Source: a virus
Length of the DNA: 28,158 nucleotides
Direction: 5' to 3' (one strand)
IMG/VR virus record: IMGVR_UViG_3300025151_000220
Span: 1 to 28,158 of that record
A program made the translations under genes and the position numbers. Position 1 is the stretch's first letter; every line of letters begins with the position of its first letter. Of the stretch, positions 23,224-28,158 are shown one piece after another. The notes under the pieces are model-generated. The model was not told the DNA's origin. It saw only the letters and a list, made by a program, of their open reading frames with translations, and searched no databases.

Positions 23224-23622
23224 TTATTTAGAAGCCTTTGTTTTGCTGGCTGCTTTTTTTGTTGTTGTTTTTTTAGTAGCTGCTGGCTTTTTTGCAACCA
23301 CTGCTTTCTTTACTGTTGCTGGCTTTTTTGTAACTACTGCCTTCTTTACCGTTGCTGGCTTTTTTTCTACCGCTGGTTTTTTTACTGTTGTTGTCTTTTC
23401 AACCATAGGGGCTGATTTTTTAACTTCAACAGGCTTTTTAACTTCAATAGGTTTTTTAACCTCAGCAGGCTTTTTAACTTCTGGCTTTGGAGTTGGAGCA
23501 GCTTCTATTACAGGTTCAACCTTGGCTTCTTCTTGTTTGTTTAAAGATTTAGAATATGGATGGTTGATGAACTTCTTGCCGTATTTTTGAGGATATCTCC
23601 TCATTCTTGATTTTTTACCCAT
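23224..23622 (-). CDS. Lys/Pro/Ala-rich basic protein, histone H1/AlgP-like repeats
   Basis: 132 aa. A basic N-terminus (MGKKSRMRRYPQKYGKKF) precedes a short acidic linker (about 31-45). Then a tail about 85 residues long is built almost only from K, P, A, V, T and E. It starts with EVKKP-type pentamers and continues with two 12-residue units of the type KKPATVKKAVV, ending in AASKTKASK. Such tails bind DNA non-specifically in histone H1 and bacterial AlgP-like proteins. Expressed from its own unit (motif 18 bases before the ATG, AAAGGAG site, terminator behind) among capsid genes, it is most likely a virion or DNA-condensing protein. That role is inference. Confidence 0.75.
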   Translation of the reverse strand: MGKKSRMRRYPQKYGKKFINHPYSKSLNKQEEAKVEPVIEAAPTPKPEVKKPAEVKKPIEVKKPVEVKKSAPMVEKTTTVKKPAVEKKPATVKKAVVTKKPATVKKAVVAKKPAATKKTTTKKAASKTKASK

Positions 23623-23640
23623 GATAAACTCCTTTGTCTA

Positions 23641-23649
23641 ATAAATAGT
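23641..23649 (-). promoter_or_regulatory. ACTATTTAT motif upstream of the KP-rich gene
   Basis: Recurring motif, 18 bases before the ATG, 18 bases downstream of the preceding terminator hairpin. Confidence 0.55.
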
Positions 23650-23667
23650 AGGAAATAGGGTAAAACC

Positions 23668-23688
23668 CCGCAATCTTAAAGATCGCGG
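23668..23688 (-). terminator. Terminator hairpin after the 142-aa gene
   Basis: CCGCGATC/GATTGCGG stem (8 bp with one G-U pair that exists only in minus-strand RNA), loop TTTAA, then GGGGTTTT. The strand-specific wobble supports minus-strand transcription. Confidence 0.75.
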
Positions 23689-23719
23689 AGCTTCACTCAA
23701 ATAAAAGAAATGTTAAAAA

Positions 23720-24148
23720 TTAACTAAAAGCGGTAATAAAGGAAACGCTTGCTTCTGCTCTTATAATATTCCAGTGGACTCCACCGCAAATTATTTCAAT
23801 AATGTCACCTAATTTAGCTGCATCACCAAAACCCACTTTTTGCGAGGCAACAGTGTCTTTTGTATCAGCGCCAGAGTCAGCTTGTACAATGGTTTTTCCT
23901 TGAAGCTGAACGTTCGAATCCCCAGTGTCCAATAATACTTCAGCCGCAGCATTTGAATCGTCTGATAAAATGAATGTAAAATATAGACCATCCTTCTTTT
24001 CTGGCAGTGTGATTGTAAAGTTACCTGCGGAGCTTGCATCTACAAGCCATGTAGTGCCTGAATCACTAGTTAGTAATGTTTTGTCAGCCGCAATAATTCC
24101 TGTTCTTGTTAAAGATGCATTTCTAGAAACTCTTCCTAGTTTACTCAT
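23720..24148 (-). CDS. Small beta-rich virion protein, paralogue 2 (candidate capsid decoration)
   Basis: 142 aa from the ATG at 24148. An upstream GTG frame adds six residues (MYRRNI), but those codons are the ribosome-binding site AGGAGA itself, and the paralogue begins with the same MSK(L/I)xRxxR sequence. A short basic N-terminus is followed by alternating strands: TLLTSDSGTTWLVD, NFTITLPEKKDGLYFTFIL, a loop with repeated Asp/Gly, and a final IIEIICGGVHWNII. Position between capsid and neck and possession of its own promoter/terminator unit suggest an abundant head protein. Function is inferred. Confidence 0.7.
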   Translation of the reverse strand: MSKLGRVSRNASLTRTGIIAADKTLLTSDSGTTWLVDASSAGNFTITLPEKKDGLYFTFILSDDSNAAAEVLLDTGDSNVQLQGKTIVQADSGADTKDTVASQKVGFGDAAKLGDIIEIICGGVHWNIIRAEASVSFITAFS

Positions 24149-24192
24149 TATATTTCTCCTATACACAAAGACAATTTTGCCTTACTTGTTTA

Positions 24193-24201
24193 ATAAATAG
24201 T
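24193..24201 (-). promoter_or_regulatory. ACTATTTAT motif upstream of the 142-aa gene
   Basis: Recurring motif, 44 bases before the ATG at 24148 and 14 bases after the preceding hairpin. Confidence 0.55.
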
Positions 24202-24215
24202 GCTTAATAGAGCAA

Positions 24216-24244
24216 AGCCCCATGTTTTATTAAAACATGAGGCT
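24216..24244 (-). terminator. Terminator hairpin after the 157-aa gene
   Basis: 13-bp stem 24216-24228 with 24232-24244 and a 3-base loop; one pair is U-G only in minus-strand RNA. Followed by TTGCTCTATT, a weak U-tract. Confidence 0.7.
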
Positions 24245-24281
24245 AAGCCAAGATAAGACAAATTTTATTTACTATTTTCTA

Positions 24282-24755
24282 CTAGGTGCCGAAGCCTGCG
24301 CGACCAACTGCGCTAGCATTTAACATGCCGTAGACAACCCATGTGGTGCCGTCGCAGTAAAACTCAAGCCATGAACCTTGAAGAACATCATCACTAATAG
24401 TGAGCTTGTGATCAGCGTTGTCGTCGGTTTGAACGGCAGAGTTGGCGTTTGAGCCGCCGGTAACCTGCTCAAAAATAGAGCCAACTAGATCACCATCAGT
24501 GTCTTCGTGTGTGGTAAAGACTACAGAACCGCCATTGTCAGTTAGTGCTGTTTTAAAGACAAACTTAAAGTAAGCTCCATCTTGCTTTTCTGGAAGTGTA
24601 ATTGTTAGAGCGCTACCGTGGTTGTGATCAATGTAGTATAGCTCTCCGGTTTCGGCGGTCTGAATTGTTTTATCAGTACCCGCACTGGTGCCGTTACCTA
24701 GTGTTTCCACTCTTTGGCGGCTAGCAACCCTTGCTGCTCTTGCGATTTTACTCAT
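24282..24755 (-). CDS. Small beta-rich virion protein, paralogue 1 (candidate capsid decoration)
   Basis: 157 aa, related to the next gene: shared N-terminus MSKIARAARVASRQR, shared core ALTITLPEKQDGAYFKFVF and a shared C-terminal unit WLEFYCDGTTWVVYG (aromatic, acidic strand, Cys, Gly, Trp). Between these it has longer Asp/Thr-rich loops. No signal peptide, so not secreted. It follows the major capsid gene and has its own ribosome-binding site (AAAGGAG), upstream motif and downstream terminator, as expected for a protein made in high copy. A head decoration or head-fibre subunit is the best guess. The C-terminal 10 residues are absent in the paralogue. Confidence 0.7.
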   Translation of the reverse strand: MSKIARAARVASRQRVETLGNGTSAGTDKTIQTAETGELYYIDHNHGSALTITLPEKQDGAYFKFVFKTALTDNGGSVVFTTHEDTDGDLVGSIFEQVTGGSNANSAVQTDDNADHKLTISDDVLQGSWLEFYCDGTTWVVYGMLNASAVGRAGFGT

Positions 24756-24804
24756 TTGTGTTTTTCTCCTTTATATTGTAAAGGCTACCTGCCTTATCTA
24801 CAAA

Positions 24805-24813
24805 GTAAATAGT
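24805..24813 (-). promoter_or_regulatory. ACTATTTAC motif upstream of the 157-aa gene
   Basis: Recurring motif, 49 bases before the ATG, 33 bases after the capsid terminator. Confidence 0.5.
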
Positions 24814-24846
24814 TTATAAAATTATAAAATACCTTAAAAGAGAAAA

Positions 24847-24871
24847 CCCCGCTAATCAAAGATTAGCGAGG
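24847..24871 (-). terminator. Terminator hairpin after the major capsid gene
   Basis: 11-bp stem (GCCTCGCTAATC-type arm with GATTAGCGGGG), loop TTT, followed on the minus strand by TTTTCTCTTTT. Lies 30 bases after the capsid stop. Confidence 0.8.
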
Positions 24872-24901
24872 CTTCCCTTCAATCTAAGAGATTGTTAAGG
24901 G

Positions 24902-26653
24902 TTATGCACCCTCTTCACCAAGTAGACCGCGTACAACGACGACGCCGTACATGTCTGGACGGACCATCTTCTTAGCGTAGCGGGTCATGACACCCTTACG
25001 TGGTACGAAGTCCTCGACACCAAAGATGGTGGGAGTGACCTGTAGTGGGACGTAAGGAGCGTAAACATAACCGCTCTCTAGGAAGCTGGAGCCCTTGCGA
25101 CCAACGAGAACGATGTTTCGTGGGAAGTAAGGATCGACGTAAACTTCGAACTTCTGGCTTAGTGAACCGACTTTTTGGGCACCGATGGAACCACGGTCGG
25201 AATCAGCAGTAACAGAGGCACGGAAGCCTGCGGTGAACTCCATGATGTTAGCAACTTCTGGTGAGCAAACTACGAAGTTAGCACCACCGCGAAGTGTCTT
25301 TCTGTGGATTTGAGCAGAGATATCATTGATTGTCTCAATGAGAGTCTCGTACCACTCGCTAACTGTACCTGTGAAGTCAGGTGAAGCAGATGTTGCACCT
25401 AGTTCAGCACCTGTCACTTTGTTAACGAATAGACCGGGAGCGCGTGACCAGTAGAAAGTACCGGCTGTAGCACCCTTGATGAGATCGTTGAGGATCTCGC
25501 GGTCGATTTCGAGAGCAACATGCTCTGAAAGAATGCTTGTTAGCTCAACCTCAGCGTCGAGGTTGTGGTAAGCGTTTAGGTCTTGACCTAACTCTGGTGA
25601 CCACTTAGCCTTGAGCTTCTTGGTTTGTGCTGTAACAGCAACTGAGTCAACCTTGATATCCAACTCTGGAATATTCTCGTTTGCCTCAAGACCCATTGTG
25701 CTAGCCAAAAGAGCACCAACAGGAAAGTCAGGATCAGCAGCTGTAGCAGCGCTGTACTGATCTGCAAGAGCGTAAGAAGCTGTGCATTGTACAGTGGCGG
25801 GGGTCCCCGGATCAACCGTAGCAGCAGAGTTTGCACCGTCAACGATTACAACCTGAATTGCTCCGTCAGAAGTGAGCTTAGTGAGACGACGTACTTGCTC
25901 ATCAGCACTTGTACCAATGGTACCAAGATCGAATGATGAAAGCATGTCTAGGTTAATATCAGAAGGTACTTTAGCAGAAACTACTTCTAGTACACTAATA
26001 CCCTTATCGGCATTAGCAGCCAAGAGATCGGGGTCAAAATCGATAATCTTCTTTTGAGCCTCTGTTAGAGCACCAATTGTTGTCTTAGTACCGAAACCGG
26101 ATGAAGCGGACAACATCATAGCGACATTACCTGTTGGGTGAGCATAGCTATTAGCTAGATCATAAAAACCACCATTGCTAGTTGGATTAGCAGTTGTTGG
26201 GAAGCCGGGTAATTGTACACCGCCAGTGATTTGTTGACCTACTTGGTTACCACCATAAACTGATTTATTCTGAGTGGCACCGCCTCGTCTATGTTCTGCG
26301 TTGAAATCATCACCACCATAGGTGAAGTCCAAGAAGAAAATGAGACCTGATGGTAAACTCATTGGTTGAACGCTGACGAGATCGTTGGCGATTAGACCAC
26401 CGAATACGCGGCGAACGATTGGGAAAGCTACTGCGGCAAAACCCTCAACATCACCGCCTGCGGCGAGAGTTGAAGCTTCACGAAGAAGCTCTTTGGCTTG
26501 GTTTTCTAATAGGCGAGCCATGCCGTTTCTTTGATTTTCGTTATCGAGACCTTCAAGAAGTCCTGTCTTCTCCCACTTGTTGAGTAGAGCAGCACCTTCC
26601 TTCTGTAGATCACGGCTAACGATGTTTTCTGTTAACTTTTGTACGATAGACAT
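24902..26653 (-). CDS. gp23: Major capsid protein, T4 gp23-like
   Basis: Builds the head shell. 583 aa (T4 gp23 is 521). The N-terminal delta region with LLNKWEKTGLLEGL and LLENQAKELLRE precedes FPIVRRVFGGLIANDLVSVQ and PMSLPSGLIFFLDF, the hallmark block of gp23-type capsid proteins. A likely prohead protease site is L57-R58-E59 before A60, matching the T4 (I/L)xE rule and the position of the T4 cut (after residue 65). The C-terminal ends QVTPTIFGVEDFVPRKGVM. Codon use is strikingly more GC-rich than the baseplate genes (33 of 60 bases G or C at 24961-25020), as for a very highly expressed gene. Followed by a strong terminator. Confidence 0.95.
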   Translation of the reverse strand: MSIVQKLTENIVSRDLQKEGAALLNKWEKTGLLEGLDNENQRNGMARLLENQAKELLREASTLAAGGDVEGFAAVAFPIVRRVFGGLIANDLVSVQPMSLPSGLIFFLDFTYGGDDFNAEHRRGGATQNKSVYGGNQVGQQITGGVQLPGFPTTANPTSNGGFYDLANSYAHPTGNVAMMLSASSGFGTKTTIGALTEAQKKIIDFDPDLLAANADKGISVLEVVSAKVPSDINLDMLSSFDLGTIGTSADEQVRRLTKLTSDGAIQVVIVDGANSAATVDPGTPATVQCTASYALADQYSAATAADPDFPVGALLASTMGLEANENIPELDIKVDSVAVTAQTKKLKAKWSPELGQDLNAYHNLDAEVELTSILSEHVALEIDREILNDLIKGATAGTFYWSRAPGLFVNKVTGAELGATSASPDFTGTVSEWYETLIETINDISAQIHRKTLRGGANFVVCSPEVANIMEFTAGFRASVTADSDRGSIGAQKVGSLSQKFEVYVDPYFPRNIVLVGRKGSSFLESGYVYAPYVPLQVTPTIFGVEDFVPRKGVMTRYAKKMVRPDMYGVVVVRGLLGEEGA

Positions 26654-26666
26654 CGTTAAATCCTCC

Positions 26667-27743
26667 TTATTGATTGTTGATCCCTGCTAAAAGCTTTAAG
26701 CGAGTAGCAAGAGATTCTTGTAAGTTATCAGACTCTTTCTTCTGAGCTTTGTCAGATTTCAAGAGCATAGAAGTGCTAGTGCGACGATCTACAGCTTCGC
26801 TCAGAGATTTTGGACTTGACTTTCTTGTCCCAACTGCGCTTTGAAGTGTTTCGTACACTATCTTTGCTTTTTCTACACTATCGGCAGTTTGAATTGACTC
26901 GACAATTTCATTTTTTTGTCGGCTATTATAAGCTGTGTCATTTAAAACTTTATTAGTGTATAAAAGCTTTGCATTGACGAGAGTCATCTCATCAAATTTC
27001 ATTTTGAGACTATCGACGGCTTCGTAGAGGTCGTCTACTTCCTTCTCTAATCTCACGTTCTCATTATTCTTTTGTTGAATAGTTTCGTTTAATGTCTCGA
27101 TTTGAGCATTTAAATCTGAAACTGCTTCTTTATGTTCTTTTGTTAATTCCATCTCCATTTCGGCTATGGAACGAGCTAATAAATCAAGCATCGCCTCCTC
27201 ATCTAGCTCTGACTTTGGACGAGCCATCCAGCCTCTAGGCTGTGCCTCAAAGTCCAATTTAATTTTTTCAGCGATTACTTCGTCTTCTGCGACCAATTCA
27301 TCCATGATGTCTGTAATTGCATTTACAATGTCATCTTCGTTTAATTCAACTTCTGTGTTTTCTTCTACCAATTCAACTAAATCAGTCTCTTCTATTTCAA
27401 CAACGCTATTTGATTCTGCAACAATCTTTTCAAGATCAATTTCAATTTCTTCTTCCTGCTCTAATTCAAAGTTGTTTGAATCGGAAAGGTCACCAAAAGC
27501 ATAAGCTTTTCCTTCGTATTCGTCTAATTGAGCTTCAACAATGGACTTATCATCAGCGTCCTTTGGTGCAGCAGGTGTTCCACCGTAGGTTTGTCCCTGT
27601 TGCTCATCTTGTTCTAATAAAGATTCTACAGTATCTTTAATTTGACCAGAATAACGAGCTAATACAGCTTGCTCGGCGCTTTGAATAGCTGCTTCTCTTA
27701 AAGCTGTTGCATCGACGATTGCGTCCTCTAACATTGTTGACAT
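26667..27743 (-). CDS. gp22: Prohead core scaffold protein, T4 gp22-like
   Basis: Internal scaffold for head assembly, normally degraded by the prohead protease. 358 aa. Very acidic middle (about 70-165, runs of Glu/Asp), a coiled coil at about 191-253, and then the most conserved scaffold segment, VNAKLLYTNKVLND at 256-269, followed by RQKNEIVESI and EKAKIVYETLQSA. The C-terminus is basic and Ser-rich. It lies immediately before the capsid gene (13-base gap), the T4 order 22-23, with TAGGAG before the ATG and the motif ACTATTTAT 25 bases upstream. No protease (gp21) or portal gene is visible in the window; they may lie beyond the right edge. Confidence 0.88.
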   Translation of the reverse strand: MSTMLEDAIVDATALREAAIQSAEQAVLARYSGQIKDTVESLLEQDEQQGQTYGGTPAAPKDADDKSIVEAQLDEYEGKAYAFGDLSDSNNFELEQEEEIEIDLEKIVAESNSVVEIEETDLVELVEENTEVELNEDDIVNAITDIMDELVAEDEVIAEKIKLDFEAQPRGWMARPKSELDEEAMLDLLARSIAEMEMELTKEHKEAVSDLNAQIETLNETIQQKNNENVRLEKEVDDLYEAVDSLKMKFDEMTLVNAKLLYTNKVLNDTAYNSRQKNEIVESIQTADSVEKAKIVYETLQSAVGTRKSSPKSLSEAVDRRTSTSMLLKSDKAQKKESDNLQESLATRLKLLAGINNQ

Positions 27744-27768
27744 AAGTAAACTCCTAAATTGGGCTACA

Positions 27769-27777
27769 ATAAATAGT
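27769..27777 (-). promoter_or_regulatory. ACTATTTAT motif upstream of scaffold gene
   Basis: Recurring motif, 25 bases before the scaffold ATG, within the 54-base gap after the 77-aa gene. No hairpin is seen beside this copy. Confidence 0.55.
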
Positions 27778-27797
27778 TGTAAAAAAGGTAAAATGCT

Positions 27798-28031
27798 TTA
27801 TGGACATGGAGGTACTGTTGGGATTGTATATCCTAAACTGATTACCCACTCGTCAACATCAAAGTCTTCCCACTGTGTTTGTGCCACTTCAATTGAATTA
27901 GGAGGCGTGGTGTGTTCCCAAACGCCACGAACTCTGTAGCTTGTAAACCCTTTTTTTATTAATTTACCATTCTGCCCTGCGGCTGATTCAGTTTGAATAT
28001 AATAAGTTATTGGTAATAAAGGTGCAGACAT
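27798..28031 (-). CDS. Small hypothetical protein, 77 aa
   Basis: Not recognised. The product is soluble, with strands ITYYIQTES and TSYRVRGVWEH, a short acidic segment EDFDVDEWVISLGY, and a Pro/Cys end (TVPPCP). The ATG at 28031 follows AGGAA and lies 10 bases after the stop of the preceding gene, so the two are probably co-transcribed. Position before the scaffold suggests a minor structural or accessory product, but nothing in the sequence shows it. Confidence 0.6.
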   Translation of the reverse strand: MSAPLLPITYYIQTESAAGQNGKLIKKGFTSYRVRGVWEHTTPPNSIEVAQTQWEDFDVDEWVISLGYTIPTVPPCP

Positions 28032-28041
28032 ATTATTGTTC

Positions 28042-28158
28042 CTATTTGTTAGGTGGGACTGTTCCTAAATTGTGTTTTCTTGCAACTGCCCTTGAGAGTG
28101 TTTCCATTTCAGCATCTGTTAAGACTCTTGTAATGGCAATAAATGTTCCAATTGACCC
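28042..28158 (-). CDS. C-terminal end of a protein with a LamG/concanavalin-like finish (cut by window edge)
   Basis: Only the last 38 codons are present, stop TAG at 28042-28044. The visible end reads FIAITRVLTDAEMETLSRAVARKHNL. A strand, then (N/T)RVLTDAE, then a helix and a hydrophobic end is the usual finish of LamG/concanavalin-type lectin domains in phage and secreted bacterial proteins, where the residues after DAE form the closing helix. If so, the gene probably encodes a fibre, decoration or adhesin-type protein. Assignment from 38 residues is tentative. Confidence 0.5.
   Translation of the reverse strand, partial: GSIGTFIAITRVLTDAEMETLSRAVARKHNLGTVPPNK

Noticed and set aside
23270-23480. 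Repeats in the KP-rich gene as a CRISPR-like or minisatellite array
   Set aside because: Units of 15 and 36 bases without spacers encode a low-complexity protein tail, so they are coding repeats.
23198-23590. Plus-strand 130-codon frame rich in Phe, Val and Ala, looking like a membrane protein
   Set aside because: It is the complement of the Lys/Ala/Pro-rich gene (AAA codons read as TTT); no ribosome-binding site, and a strong minus-strand gene explains it.
24149-24166. GTG start adding MYRRNI to the 142-aa protein
   Set aside because: These codons are the ribosome-binding site of the ATG at 24148, and the paralogue starts at the equivalent Met.
1-28158. tRNA genes, insertion sequences, integrase or attachment sites
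   Set aside because: None seen: the intergenic gaps are under 165 bases and are filled by hairpins, motifs and leaders, with no cloverleaf-like or transposase sequences.

Overview
The window is one unbroken stretch of a tailed-phage genome with a contractile tail and distant relatedness to T4. Every gene I can support lies on the minus strand, so the biological reading order runs from base 28158 down to base 1. Gene content (gp23/gp22-type capsid and scaffold, gp18/gp19-type sheath and tube, a gp26-type tail chaperone, UvsX, gp32, a gp41-type helicase) says T4-like. A family-A DNA polymerase and a class II (adenosylcobalamin-type) ribonucleotide reductase instead of the T4 enzymes place it far from T4 itself. 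The host cannot be read from the sequence; an aquatic bacterium is only a guess from the overall gene style. There are no tRNAs, insertion sequences, CRISPR arrays or integration genes, and no gene-free stretch over 300 bases.

Layout in transcription order. (1) 28158-23224, head module: the end of a gene with a LamG/concanavalin-like C-terminus, a 77-aa orphan, scaffold (gp22-like), major capsid protein (gp23-like), two paralogous small beta-rich proteins and a Lys/Pro/Ala-rich histone-like protein. Between capsid and neck, every gene junction carries a rho-independent-type hairpin followed by a repeated ACTATTTAY motif, so this block looks like a string of separately expressed single genes. 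(2) 23126-20381, neck and connector: gp13-like, gp14-like and a probable gp15-like tail-completion protein. (3) 20318-15001, tail: an unusually long sheath (1013 aa), two tube paralogues, a gp26-like tail chaperone whose FFYP end is encoded on a seven-T run and is followed by an out-of-frame 52-codon extension (candidate programmed frameshift), then the tape measure. (4) 13369-6712, baseplate: a conserved tube/baseplate protein, a gp53/LysM-type wedge protein and two very large proteins (1019 and 786 aa), the last with a cysteine-rich knot.

(5) 6709-1, DNA replication: a minimal polymerase without a proofreading domain, a divergent protein with the layout of the tubulin/FtsZ superfamily, gp32-like single-strand binding protein, UvsX recombinase, 5'-3' exonuclease/RNase H, replicative helicase, and the start of ribonucleotide reductase. 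The polymerase begins only 2 bases after the last baseplate gene, so late structural and replication genes are physically fused here. A good sigma-70 promoter embedded in an inverted repeat precedes the exonuclease-helicase-reductase block.

The points most worth a second look are the tubulin-like protein in the replication cluster, the candidate tail-chaperone frameshift, the repeated terminator plus ACTATTTAY units, and the promoter/inverted-repeat element at 2727-2807.
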